A stretch of 64,000 nt of DNA. Origin: Codonopsis lanceolata (taxonomy: Eukaryota; Streptophyta; Magnoliopsida; Asterales; Campanulaceae). Under the pieces are notes generated by a model. That model did not search any database. It worked only from the letters and a program-made list of their open reading frames with translations, and was not told where the DNA came from. A program made the translations under genes and the position numbers. Below, piece by piece: positions 1 to 9,839 of the stretch (within the stretch, counting starts at the first letter, position 1; each line of letters opens with the position of its first letter). The stretch is taken from positions 83,423,142 through 83,487,141 of the forward strand of contig CM028380.1 in NCBI GenBank assembly GCA_013146195.2, in the 5' to 3' direction.

Positions 1-2
1 AG

Positions 3-1565
3 ATACCTCAGCCAGAAAATAACCCAGCCTTCCCCAATCCAGCCAGTATATACCAAAAGGCAACTCCACCAGCCGCCAAAATGGAGGCCGACATGGAAAA
101 TATGAAGCTCATGATGCTTAAACTTCTCAATAAAGGGGAATTTTCTACGCGGGCACTGACATTGCAACCTTCAGCAATACTACCCTCAAAGTTCAAAATG
201 CCCGACATAGAAAAGTTTGATGGGACTGGATGCCCTATATCCCACTTGAGATCTTATTCCACTGGCATGCAGTCAAGGGGAGCTAGCTTTGAGGCTATGG
301 CTTCTAATTTTCACCTCACCTTAATAGGGGCTGCCAAACAATGGCTAATGTTGTCTGATAGCAGCACCATGAATACTTGGGACCAGATAGCTGAAGCGTT
401 CCTTGAAAGATACAAAGACAACACCAGTCCTGAAAATAGAAGGGATCTTGAGTCGTGCACCCAAAGGGAGAAAGAAACATGTGCTGAGTTCGCAGTCAGG
501 TGGAAAAGGAAGTTGGCACAGACCTTTGACAGACCTGAGTCGTGCAGAATGTTCATTAAAAACCCCCAGCCCATTTACCTGGAACATATGCGGTATCTCC
601 CCTACACCAACTTTAAAGAAATAGTGGAGATAGGAGCCCGTATTGATGATGATATACAGACTGGGCAATTAAAAACCAATACGCCTCCTAGTTCTTTCCG
701 TTATCCTAAAGGAAAGACAGCCGCACCAGCACCAGCCGTCAATATGGTAGGGAATGCCTCAGCCCCATTTTCTACCCAAAATTATAGCTCTGCTCCATGG
801 TATTACGGGTCAGACATGTCTGTCAATACAGGGGGAGCAAATGGTGGCCCTGCCAGAAATTTCAGAAATCAGAACAGGGTAAACCGGCATTATGATGAAC
901 TGCAAGCTCCCAAGTCTGTGATACTGCAGGGACTAATGGCACAGGGAGTGCTAAAGCCATTGGAGAATTATAAGCCACCAAACCCCCTGCCCAGGAATTG
1001 GAATCATGCCCAGTATTATGAATACCATCGCTCCAGTGATCACCTCACCGATAAATGTTATACTCTCAAAAATGCTATCCAGGACCTTATAGATGATAAG
1101 GTTATTGAAAAGCCTCCACCCAGACCAAATACAGTCAATAACCCCCTACCTCAAATCAATATGATTGAGGTTGATGAAAATTTTTGTGTGCCCAAGTTTG
1201 AAATAAATAAACATCTACTTCCATATATCCTTGTTCCTCTTCCTCCATCCTTATCCATAAAAGAGCCTAGCTGTAATATGCTCTCTTGGGACAGTATCCT
1301 GGGTAGCCAAAATACATGTAACATTAAAAAAGCCACTTGGGTTGGTGGAGATGTTAGCCACCTTATCCGATCTGGCCGAGCCTACCAGCCAAACCCGGAA
1401 AGAGGTGACCACTCTGGAAAAGATCAAGTGACAGATACTGGGGCTAAAATGGTGGAAGATACTTTATTAGCTCAGATGAAGAAAACTCAGACCAACATTT
1501 CCATCTGGGGCTTACTGTGTGCTTCTAAGACCCACCATGATACGCTGGCTAAGTCTTTAAGTTAG
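3..1565 (+). CDS. gag: Tat copy 1 Gag, N-terminus beyond window
   Basis: The frame is open to the window edge, so the first methionine (81) is probably not the true start. Residues ~40-200 counted from that Met form a retrotransposon Gag domain: a KMPDIEKFDGTGCP motif, then a TLIGAAKQWLM segment and a WDQIAEAFLERY segment typical of plant Ty3 Gag. A proline- and asparagine-rich linker follows. Residues ~320-370 include WNHAQYYEYHRSSDHLTDKC, the Cys/His knuckle-like motif seen in Tat Gag instead of a classical CCHC. The frame ends at TAG 1563-1565 and the next codon continues in the same frame into protease, so gag and pro are separated by a single in-frame stop. This is the best preserved ORF of the copy. 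Confidence 0.88.
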   Translation: MPQPENNPAFPNPASIYQKATPPAAKMEADMENMKLMMLKLLNKGEFSTRALTLQPSAILPSKFKMPDIEKFDGTGCPISHLRSYSTGMQSRGASFEAMASNFHLTLIGAAKQWLMLSDSSTMNTWDQIAEAFLERYKDNTSPENRRDLESCTQREKETCAEFAVRWKRKLAQTFDRPESCRMFIKNPQPIYLEHMRYLPYTNFKEIVEIGARIDDDIQTGQLKTNTPPSSFRYPKGKTAAPAPAVNMVGNASAPFSTQNYSSAPWYYGSDMSVNTGGANGGPARNFRNQNRVNRHYDELQAPKSVILQGLMAQGVLKPLENYKPPNPLPRNWNHAQYYEYHRSSDHLTDKCYTLKNAIQDLIDDKVIEKPPPRPNTVNNPLPQINMIEVDENFCVPKFEINKHLLPYILVPLPPSLSIKEPSCNMLSWDSILGSQNTCNIKKATWVGGDVSHLIRSGRAYQPNPERGDHSGKDQVTDTGAKMVEDTLLAQMKKTQTNISIWGLLCASKTHHDTLAKSLS

Positions 1566-2420
1566 GTGGTCATTCCTATTGAAACCTCCCCAAATGAGCT
1601 TACTCAGATGATCGAGAACATCCATTTTGGGAACGTGATAATGTTCACTAATCTAGATCTGCCAAAGGAAGGAACTAACCACATTGATGCTCTTCATATC
1701 ACTGTGGGAATTTTGGAGAAACAGGTTCCCCGGGTTCTGATAGATAATGGCTCTTCACTAAATGTATGTCCCGCCAGCACGTTAGCCAAACTGGGAACAA
1801 AGATATTAGAACTCACTCCTTCCTCGCAGACAGTTAAGGCATACGACAACACCAGTCGATGTGTCTTAGGGGTGGTCACTTTAATGCTAACTATTGGGCC
1901 GTTAAACATGCCAGTTGAGTTCCAAGTCCTGGATATACTAGCCACCTTTAGCCTGTTATTGGGATGCCCCTGGATTCATGGGGTGAAGGGAGTAGCCTCC
2001 TCATTACACCAGCGTGTCAAATTCATCCACGATGACCACATAGTGATTATTTTGGTTGATAAGATCGTGGAAAATAAGGAAAACGAGGATATCCCAATCC
2101 TCGAGATAGAACATGAAGACACTGGTATTTTCCTCAGTGGCTTTGAGGTTATCCCCCAAGTTGTGGTCAACACCATTGAATGTGGCCAAGAAACTGACAT
2201 CATTGGAAAGAAAGTCACCTCCCTAGGAAACATGGTCCCTTTAAACATGTTTCGGAAAATGAATTATATGTCTGGTCTGGGTCTCGGCAGAAATCAGCAA
2301 GGACTTGTTAATTTAGTCCAGGATGAACTTAAGAATTGTATCCCTCCTTTTGGTTTAGGATACACGCCTACCCCAGCTGAAGTAGCTGCAGTCATGAAAC
2401 AGAAATGTGAGAAAAGATAG
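1566..2420 (+). CDS. pro: Tat copy 1 aspartic protease plus G-patch
   Basis: This runs in the same frame as gag, directly after its TAG. The protease core is at ~residues 40-140: HIDALHITVGILEKQVPRVL then IDNGSSLNV. The catalytic Asp is in DNG, a triad variant usual in Tat proteases. GPLNMPVEFQVLD and LLLGCPWIHG form the flap and second conserved block. Near residues 220-265, MNYMSGLGLGRNQQG followed by GLGYTP is a G-patch, a glycine-rich RNA-binding module found after protease in Tat/Ogre polyproteins. The frame stops at 2418-2420, but recognisable pol continues in it after the stop. There is no independent ATG, so expression would need readthrough or splicing. Confidence 0.87.
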   Translation: MVIPIETSPNELTQMIENIHFGNVIMFTNLDLPKEGTNHIDALHITVGILEKQVPRVLIDNGSSLNVCPASTLAKLGTKILELTPSSQTVKAYDNTSRCVLGVVTLMLTIGPLNMPVEFQVLDILATFSLLLGCPWIHGVKGVASSLHQRVKFIHDDHIVIILVDKIVENKENEDIPILEIEHEDTGIFLSGFEVIPQVVVNTIECGQETDIIGKKVTSLGNMVPLNMFRKMNYMSGLGLGRNQQGLVNLVQDELKNCIPPFGLGYTPTPAEVAAVMKQKCEKR

Positions 2421-3180
2421 GCAGAAAGAGAAAAGTGTCCTTATGAATATCCCCCTCTCCAACCTTATAGAAAAACCCTAAATGGTTACTTTGTAAGAAA
2501 GGGAAGAAGCCTATCTCATGTTTCTGAACCTGGTTAGACGGAATGGGAAAAGATGCCACGGTTGGGAAATCTTTGAAGATGTCGGTCTTCTTACGATATA
2601 GAATGGAGCAGGTTACCACAGGCCAGTAGCCTTTGCATATAAGGCATCCTTTGTTGAAAATACTTGGTCTATAGACCAAGATGATTATGCTTTGGCCCTG
2701 CTAGATGATGATGGTCTACGAGACAGTTTCCTGGGTATGATAGATGGAGGCACTTATTATAAAGAGCTCCCTGCGAGTTTGAGCTTATTCTGATAAGCCT
2801 GGGTATACCACGGGCCCGCCCTCGACGCAGACCTAGTGGACCACTTTGGATATACTATCCCTATTCCTTCCCCTAGCTTTACGGATTGGTCATCTACCGG
2901 TCCGCTACCTAAAGTTGAGGATCTCAAACCCCAGGTCCTCAATAATGTAATAAACCCTGTACAGTTTGCTTTTAATGATAATCTAAATGTCTTTGTTTAT
3001 TCCTTATTTGCACCTACATTAAAAGACGCATTAAATAATGATAATTGTGATAATGAGTCATTTAATGAAATGGACCCAAAAGATAAAAATTATTTGCTTG
3101 AGCTTGTAAAGTCAGTTGATCACCAGGAACAGAGCCATTCATCGAAGCGAAGACACATCCACTATCAATGCAGGGTTGGA
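2421..3180 (+). pseudogene. pol: Tat copy 1 protease-to-RT linker, decayed
   Basis: Continuing the protease frame past its stop gives CPYEYPPLQPYRKTLNGYF, a typical post-protease segment of Tat polyproteins. The frame then accumulates many stops to about 3,110. Open stretches in other frames (for example 2,836-3,186) read low-complexity N/D-rich peptide. In related Ogre elements an intron lies between protease and RT. I see no clear donor/acceptor pair here, so I read this as mutational decay. Confidence 0.6.
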
Positions 3181-4136
3181 CAATGAAATCAAAGAAATCA
3201 AAATCGATAGCTACCTGCAAGGCTCTGAAAGGGTAGCACTCATTGATCTCCTCAAAGAGTTCGTGGACATATTTGCCTGGTCCTACGAAGATATGCCAAG
3301 GGTAGACCCAACCATAGTCGAACACCGAATCCCCATATATCCGGATGCTCGGCCAATCAAACAGAAGCTCCGCCGCATCAAGACAGAATGATCACTACAA
3401 GTTAAAGAAGAAATCATGAAGCAGCTGCACGTCAATTTCATTCGGGTAGTTGAATATAAGACCTGGCTGTCCAATATAGTGACCGTTCCCAAGCCCAACG
3501 GGAAAGTCCGGATCTGTGTAGATTTCCGCGACCTCAACAGAACGTCGCCCAAAGATGACTTCCCTCTACCCAATATTGATATTGTGGTAGATGTCGTTGC
3601 TGCTCACAAAGTCCGATCCTTCGTCGACGGCATGCTGGGCTATAATCAAATCAAAATGGCAGTAGAGGACCAGGAGAAGACTTCATTCACTACTCCCTGG
3701 GGAACTTATTCTTATACTGTCATGCCATTTGGGCTGAAAAATGCCGGAGCTATTTATCAGAGGGCTGCCACCACCCTCTTCCACGACATGATCCACAAGG
3801 AAATGGAGGTCTATGTTGATGACATGATCGTGCACTCCAGCGACGCCAACGGTGCCCATATCAAAGACCTTCTAAATTCTTCCAAAGGCTAAGAAAGCAC
3901 CAAATAAAGCTTAACCCCACCAAATGCACATTTGGGGTTACTAAAGGCAAAGTCCTAGGATTCTTAGTAACCGAGCAGGGCATCGAGATCGAGCCAGCAA
4001 AGATCAAAGCCATCCTAGAAATGCCACAGCCGAAAACTCCAACCAAAGTCAAAGGCTTCCTAGATATCGGTCGTTTATCGGCGGTGACAACCACATGTGA
4101 GCCTCTCTTTAAACTCCTAAAAAGAATATTGACCAA
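3116..4136 (+). pseudogene. pol: Tat copy 1 reverse transcriptase, disrupted
   Basis: The frame at 3,116-3,391 holds the pre-RT segment (FVDIFAWSYEDMPRVDP) and ends at a TGA within the RT approach. RT resumes at 3,416-3,892 with WLSNIVTVPKPNGKVRICVD, a FVDGMLGYNQI block and the catalytic YVDD at about 3,812-3,823 (EVYVDDMIVHSS). A frameshift near 3,890 moves the thumb/connection (KLNPTKCTFGVTKGKVLGF) to another frame. The KVKGFL segment then joins abruptly to DIGRLSAVT, consistent with a small internal deletion. The polymerase residues YVDD are intact but the chain cannot be made. Confidence 0.85.
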
Positions 4137-4634
4137 GTGCTGGACGAAGAAGTGCCTAGCCTTGAAAAAATAAAAGCCTACTTTACCAATCCCCCTGTGC
4201 TAGCTCTACCCCATACACATAAACCTCTCCTCATATATTTAACCGTCACAGACACGTCAGTAGGGGCTATGCTCGCCCAAGAGAAAAAAGATTCCTACGT
4301 TGAAAATGCCATATACTTCATAAGTAGGAAGTTGTAAGGAAGCGAGCTAAACTATTCAGCACTGGAGAAAAGCTACACCGGCCTAGTCTGGGCCACTCAG
4401 AGGCTCAAGACCTATCTCCAAGGACAATCCATCAAACTCATATCAAGAATGGACCCTATCAAGTACTTCTTTGGCAAGCCATCACTGTCCAGCCAACTGG
4501 CCAAGTGGTCCTTTCTTCTCAATGAGTTTGACATAACTTATGTCACACTCAAATCTATCAAAGGGAGCGTAATCGCAGACCACTTTGCCGATCTACCTTT
4601 GAAGGTCGAAGATGCAAGTGAGCCGGTTTCCTAG
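4137..4634 (+). pseudogene. pol: Tat copy 1 RNase H (first) and connection
   Basis: The segment 4,137-4,337 reads LEKIKAYFTNPPVLALPHTH then a VTDTSVGAML stretch, the RNase H-like fold that follows RT in Ty3 elements. A stop at 4,335-4,337 interrupts it. The same protein resumes with the TDH-equivalent region and a KWSFLLNEFDITYV segment up to 4,634, ending IKGSVIADHFADLP. In Tat elements this RNase H is often degenerate because a second RNase H follows, and the same layout is present here. Confidence 0.78.
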
Positions 4635-4678
4635 ATGAAGGTGTCCTGGAAATCACTAACCATGACACAAGTTGGCAG

Positions 4679-5080
4679 ATGTTCTTTGATGGAGCCGCAA
4701 ACAAAAGAGGCTTTGGCATAGGAATCTTGCTCATAGACCCGGCTGACTATCATACTCCGTTGGCTATAAGATTGGAGTTTGAATGTTCAAATAATACGGT
4801 GGAATATGAGGCCTGTATTGCTGGCCTAGAAGAAGCTCTCCAAAGGGGAGCCAAAGATCTCGAAGTCTATGGAGACTTTGCCCTGATCATAAATCAAGTC
4901 GAAGGGAGATGGAAAACCCAGGATCCTCGGCTGCAACTCTATCATGCCAAACTAACAGCACTTACTGCCCGATTTGGTTCTATCACGTTCCATTATCTGC
5001 CACGAGATAGGAATCAATTCGCTGATGCCTTGGCTACTCTGGCATCACTAGTCCAAATTCCCGCAGAAACTAATGTTTAG
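4679..5080 (+). CDS. pol: Tat copy 1 archaeal-type RNase H (second RNase H)
   Basis: An uninterrupted ~133-residue RNase HI-like domain starting FFDGAANKRGFGIGILL. Putative catalytic acidic residues are visible: Asp in FDGA, Glu in VEYEACIAGL, Asp in YGDFALIINQV, and Asp in QFADALATLA. The known acquisition of this extra RNase H by the Tat lineage explains the position between connection and integrase. The frame ends at TAG 5078-5080; the following sequence (FVVGKSVTPAYCFKI) continues the polyprotein in the same frame. The homologous region of copy 2 is at 40,067-40,680. Confidence 0.87.
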   Translation: MFFDGAANKRGFGIGILLIDPADYHTPLAIRLEFECSNNTVEYEACIAGLEEALQRGAKDLEVYGDFALIINQVEGRWKTQDPRLQLYHAKLTALTARFGSITFHYLPRDRNQFADALATLASLVQIPAETNV

Positions 5081-6355
5081 CCATTCGTAGTCGGGAAAAG
5101 TGTCACTCCGGCATACTGTTTCAAAATCAATGCAGCCCTTGAAGCAGATCACGAGCCCTGGTACGCTGATATCTTTAATTTGCTTCAGAAAGGTATCTAT
5201 CCTCCCGACCTAGATAAAAGAGGAAGAGTCTCCCTGCGAAGATGGACCTCACAATTTGTACTCAGCGGTGGCAGCCTGTATAAAAAGCACTATCAAGGCC
5301 TCAACTTATTGTGTGTCGATCAGGCCAAGGCTGAGCAAATCATGGATCAACTGCATGGTGGTACCTGCGGGCCCCACATGAATGGCCATATGCTATCCAA
5401 GAAAATTATCCGGCATGGGTACTATTGGAGTACGCTCGAAACCGATTGTATTCGGTGGGTGCGACATTGCGACAAATGCTAGCGCTTTTCCAATCTGCAG
5501 CATGTGCCCCCACATGTCTTATACAACTCCACAGCCCCCTGGCCATTCTCAACATAAGGAATCGATGTCATAGGCCAAATTCACCCGAAGGGATCCAATG
5601 GCCATGAATACGTCCTGGTAGCCTTCGATTACTTTACAAAGTGGGTGGAAGCCTCTTCCTACAAAGTTCTAAAGGCCCGAAAGGTGTCCGAATTCATCCG
5701 GACCAATATTATATATCGCTATGGGGTACCTTTCGAGATAATCTCCGACAACGGCTCACATTTTGAAGGGGACGTGAACCGTCTTCTCGATGAGTTCAAG
5801 ATCCAAAAGCATAAATCCTCCCCCCTACTGGCCGCAAGCCAATGGTGCCGTTGAAGCAGCCAATAAAACACTTGAAAACATCATCAGAAAAATGGCTGAC
5901 ACAGGAAGAGACTGCAAACCCAATGGGGCTACCCCTTACTCTCTAGCATATGGCATGGAGGCGATACTGCCGATAGAAGTCGAAATTCCATCACTAAGAG
6001 TGATGATGGAATCTGATATAGCAGAAATTGACTGGGTCAAAGGGCGATATGAAGAATTGGCCCTAATCGATGAACGACGCCTGCTAGCCCTAGAGCATAC
6101 CCGGGCATATCAAAAACGCATCGCCCGAGCTTTCAATAAAAAAGTCAAAGGCCGCGACATCCAAGTTGGAGACCTTGTGCTTCGAGAAAAACCCCCTAGT
6201 TATGTTGATACTAGGGGAAAATGGAAGTCTCCCTGGATGGGACCATACATTGTTAAGGAGATCCGGTCAGGAGGTGTCGTGCTTCTCACAAACCAGGATG
6301 GAGAAGATCTTGTCCAGCCCTTCAACCTCAACAAACTCAAAAGGTACTATGCCTG
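5081..6355 (+). pseudogene. pol: Tat copy 1 integrase, frameshifted and internally deleted
   Basis: The zinc-binding region (HGGTCGPHMNGHMLSKKI then WVRHCDKC) is at 5,350-5,479, broken by TAG 5480-5482. The catalytic core resumes in another frame: AFDYFTKWVEASSYKV, then EIISDNGSHFEGD, then a second shift before PPYWPQANGAVEAANKT with the Glu. After MADTGRD the sequence jumps to ATPYSLAYGMEAILP. Copy 2 has about 20 further residues at this point, so a short deletion is present. The C-terminal part (VGDLVLREKPPSYVDTRGKW and PFNLNKLKRYYA) is open from 5,790 to 6,355. No chromodomain is present, as expected for Tat. Confidence 0.85.
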
Positions 6356-6360
6356 AAGCT

Positions 6361-6402
6361 AGGTTGAAAACCCGAAGGGGCAGCCTAGGCAAAAGTTAGA
6401 GC
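6361..6402 (+). other. conserved non-coding motif just after Tat pol
   Basis: Immediately after the integrase stop the sequence reads TTGAAAACCCGAAGGGGC followed by AGCCTAGGCAAAAGTTAGAG. The - strand of copy 2 has nearly the same stretch at 38,885-38,925 and again at 38,797-38,860. The two copies are diverged elsewhere, so its retention suggests a constrained RNA or DNA function. No function can be assigned from sequence. Confidence 0.6.
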
Positions 6403-6475
6403 ACAAAAAAAAAAAAAAATAATAAAAAAAAAAAGAAGAAAAAAATCAATAAGGAGATAAAAGAATAGGGAAGGC
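6403..6475 (+). repeat. A-rich/polypurine stretch after Tat pol
   Basis: A long run of A with a few G and T, ending in a purine-rich stretch around AAGGAGATAAAAG. It may act as, or derive from, a polypurine tract. However, the accessory ORF and more sequence lie between it and any 3' LTR, so its role as the plus-strand primer is uncertain. Confidence 0.45.
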
Positions 6476-6716
6476 ATTATTTGAGTCCTCAGCATACTAC
6501 CTCCGGTCTTTAGTGTATCAGAAGCTCAACTGACAGAAAAGGAAAACCACGATAGAAGCTTACAACAAAATACTAAAATACAATATTATGAGTCCTCCGG
6601 TGAAACTTAGGAATATTTATTAAGACATCTAAATTATACATTGATTGCATGTACATATCTATACATTGCCTGTACCCCCCTTGTTTTCCCAGAAACAATC
6701 CCCTTTTTTTGCAGCT

Positions 6717-8439
6717 TTAGCCCCGGGGCGATCTATCAATGTTTGTGGCGTCCACCGAGCCGGGCCCATCTACTCCTTCTGCGGGGCGCAGAAGAAGCTC
6801 TAGTCTCACCTTCGTGGGAACCACCAGAAGTGTCCCCTTCTTCATCATCGACATCTCCGTTCTCCTTGGCAGCCACATTGCTTGGACCAGCTCCGTCATC
6901 CCTGAAAGCAGTACCCCATACAGGTGGGGGAGGAGGAGCAGCTATCTCTTATTCCCACGGATTATCCTGCTTGCTCGCCATGCTCAGCCGTGGAGGCTCA
7001 TTGCCACTAGCTCTAAAAGCCATGCCCCAACCAATCTGGGGAGGAGGAGCAGCTACTTCTGGTTCCCATGGGTTATGTTGCCTACTAGCATTGTTTAATC
7101 TGCGGGGTGCATTGCTGGGACCCGCAGGATTCGGTCCCGTTTCGAGCATCAAGACCATGTACCGCCCGACTCGCCTCCAAAGCCTGAGGGACGACTAACC
7201 CCGAGCTGTCAATATCCTCGCCTATCTCCATCAGGCGAGCATCTATCCCGTTAGTCACATGACGGCCCAACAAGTTTCTCAGTCCACGCCTGATAGCGCG
7301 GGACGGCCCCTCGGCAGCTACCATGATCCACGCCAAGTACCCATAGGACAGAAGCATGTAATCAACAAATGGATAGGCTACCTCCAGCCTCTCAGAATCC
7401 CGGTGCCACATACCCTGAATAGTGGGACCCAAGTCCTCGTCAATATTCTCCACTTCCATATATATGGGACGAGTTGTGTCCGGGATCACCTACTCCCTCT
7501 CAAATTGGCGCAAGATCCGGTCCGATCGATAAAAGGAGGTCCGCTGAATACCCAGCATCACCACTTGACTATATTCAACGGAATGCTGAAGGAAACGTTG
7601 GATCTCCCAATGATGAATTACCTAGATTATGTCCATGGAGCCCCGATGGTAAAAATGATCAGCCCAATCAAACTCAGAATAATTGGTCTGAGGAAGATGC
7701 CCACGAACGCCATAAAGTGCTGGGTCATATGGTGTTCCATGCGGTATGGGAGCCAGAACCCACAGAAAATGCTCTTCCAGCCACATATGAATCAAAATGG
7801 GGCTACCGGTAGGAATGTTCTTCACCGCAGCAAAGCAATCAGGCTGAAGGTCTCCTGTAATCACCGGACAATATTCAACCGGCGATCTTGAGCGTGTAAT
7901 GCAAGGTCCACGACCCGCACATCAACAAATCCGGGTGGACCCACTAACAGATATCTCCCTACCAGGAAGAGGAAGAGTGCCGTCAGCCTACGCCGCAGGT
8001 AATCTATATCATCCTCCTTAAATTATGTGACGACCCCAGGGAGGACAGTAAGATTAAAGGTCTCTCCATTAAAGAAACCTGGAGTAGCATTGCGGGTAGT
8101 GTGAAATAGCTCCCAGATGGCCATGTATGGACGTCTCTTGTAGGCAGGCATTGCGATTTGGCGAGAAGGTGCCACCCCCAGCATCGCACAGAATTCTTCA
8201 AATGTGGGGCACATCTCATTCATGCCGAAGTTAAACAGATGGTCTTGAGGAGACCAAAACCTGGCGGCTCCCCTCAACATGTCCCAATTTATAACGACGT
8301 TCCTCCAGGACAATAGGAACCTGAATCCAAAGATATGATCAAACCAGTCCCGCTCGTCTGATCGCAGGGAGAGAATCCAGAAATCCAATGCATTCTCATA
8401 AACTTCAATTTCCAAAGCCGTAGGAATACGTGCGACCAT
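6717..8439 (-). pseudogene. Tat copy 1 antisense accessory ORF (DUF7745 / plant-mobile-domain-like)
   Basis: Encoded opposite to gag-pol. The ATG at 8,437-8,439 opens a 138-residue frame to 8,023. It contains WFDHIFGFRFLLSWRNVVIN and FNFGMNEMCPTFEEFCAMLG, which by eye resemble plant DUF7745 / aminotransferase-like mobile domain proteins (motif F-x-F-x4-M-x-P-T-x-E-E). Continuation is in shifted frames: 7,864-7,622 (MWLEEHF), 7,489-7,085 (GIDARLMEIGEDIDSSGLVV), then a Pro/Asn-rich tail to ~6,717. Copy 2 has the same protein at 36,756-38,346, also antisense to pol. Accessory ORFs between pol and 3' LTR are known in Tat-type elements; the function is unknown. A TATA box precedes it at 8,565-8,572. 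At least three frameshifts make this copy non-functional. Confidence 0.72.
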
Positions 8440-8564
8440 TTATGAAAGAGATACAAGGGATTTTATAAGGCAAAAGAAGGCAACGGCAGAGCAGAAGAGG
8501 GCTTAAGAATTGTAAGGGAGAAAGAACGAATGAGCTAGTGAGAAAGCAGGCCAGTCTCTGTCCG

Positions 8565-8572
8565 TTTTTATA
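8565..8572 (-). promoter_or_regulatory. TATA box for antisense accessory ORF
   Basis: The - strand reads GGTATAAAAACGGAC, a strong plant TATA box about 125 bp upstream of the ATG at 8,439. The intervening leader is C/T-rich, like plant 5' UTRs. Copy 2 has TATAAAAG in the equivalent place (36,559-36,566). The element's own LTR promoter reads the other strand, so this would be an independent core promoter. Confidence 0.6.
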
Positions 8573-8954
8573 CCGAAAATTGAAGAAACGGACGTTTCGG
8601 AGCACAGTACATGAATAGTAATAAACAGTGGCTGCACAGGAGAAACCCATGGCGCCACCATGAGCTCCCCCTGGCGCCGCACCAAGCCTCCCATATGGCT
8701 GCGCCAGGTGCCTTTTACTGTGCCTGGAAAATCTGCCTGGTATCCTGGTTTATCTGTCCGACCGTCCATCGTTCCTCTGTCCGATCGCAAGGAAAGAAAG
8801 GGACTATGAAAGAAGGCTATGACCACGGGTTCAATAGCCATAGTACGCCGAGGAAACAGGGGAAGGCGGCCATCTCTCTGTTCCCGTATCACCAGAAAAG
8901 CCCACTCCGATCCAAAGGTGTATTCTTATAAACTCCCTTTCCAAAAATACAACG
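8573..8954. other. Tat copy 1 region upstream of antisense ORF; no gene seen
   Basis: It holds GC-rich segments with repeated GGCGCC cores (about 8,645-8,700). A 129-residue open frame on - (8,892-8,503) looks like chance. It probably belongs to the internal 3' end or LTR of the Tat element; no TG...CA boundary could be fixed. It ends at CAACG (8,950-8,954), the left copy of the solo LTR target-site duplication. Confidence 0.5.
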
Positions 8955-9719
8955 TGTAACACCCCGGATTCTTGCATGTGTATTGTGTGCTTGCCTTCAT
9001 GATTTCTCGTTGATTATGAGCATGTTTACCTAGTCTATATATATGATTTAGAAACATTCTTAAGTCATTCATGAAGCTCTTAACATGTTTAGAATCATGT
9101 AAGCTTACTTGTTGAATCGCCGATTTGATTGCTTCGTTTGAGCCTTAGGGTTTCTCGGGATTTCCTTCGTTGCTTGTATTCTTTGTGTTTTCAACTTGTG
9201 AGAAGTTCATTTGGGTTATAGACCAAGTGTACTAGTAATTATCATTCTTGCACAATCATTGTTCATAGACTTGTTACCTTTGGTTATGAGATGACCAATT
9301 TATTCCTTCACGCACTACCATGTTTTGGGCAAACTTCGGGAAAATTCTGGTACTAATCCACTGAATAGAATTTTCTAAAACTTTAGTATGTTTTACCTTC
9401 ACACGTTAGGATACTCTCTGTAAAATTTGGTAATTTTCCAAGGTGTCTAAGTACCTCAATTAGGTCTTGACTTACGGCTGTGCCAGAATTCAGTTTTCAG
9501 AAAAACAACTTATGTACTTGATTTTTGTTGTAACCATATCTTGATGAATATAAGTCCAAATGGAGTAATTTAAAATTCTAAAATATAATTTAATGAGTCT
9601 AGTTTCAGAAAAATAAAAAATCACCTCATTTGGAGTTGTGAGCGATTTATGGTCAATTTTACAAGATTGACTGTCTAGTAACTTTTCAAAAAAATGGTCA
9701 TGAACTTAGCTGCAGCATT

Positions 9720-9839
9720 CCAGGCGCCCGCCTGGACTTTAGTGAGGCGCCCGCCTCAACTTCTGGGAGCATTTCCATTTCAGCTTCCAGCCTCAGCTTT
9801 CCAGGCGCCCGCCTGGCTTCTTGTGAGGCGCCCACCTCA
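9720..9839. repeat. four GC-rich short palindromes in solo LTR
   Basis: CCAGGCGCCCGCCTGG at 9,720-9,735 and 9,801-9,816, and TGAGGCGCCCGCCTCA at 9,743-9,758 with a one-base variant at 9,824-9,839. Each has 7-bp arms around a 2-nt centre and they alternate as two pairs. They stand out in an AT-rich LTR and are CpG-rich. Confidence 0.75.

Larger units (their letters stand above)
1..8954 (+). mobile_element. Ty3/gypsy Tat-lineage retrotransposon, copy 1 (left edge cut by window)
   Basis: Domain order is gag, protease with G-patch, RT, RNase H, a second archaeal-type RNase H, then integrase, followed by an antisense accessory ORF. The dual RNase H and the G-patch after protease are Tat/Ogre hallmarks. 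No 5' LTR is in the window, and I could not delimit a 3' LTR. The element continues to at least the CAACG before 8,955, where a Tekay solo LTR interrupts it; the sequence from 18,105 is the continuation of the same flank. Pol holds several nonsense codons, frameshifts and deletions, so this copy is dead. Confidence 0.88.
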
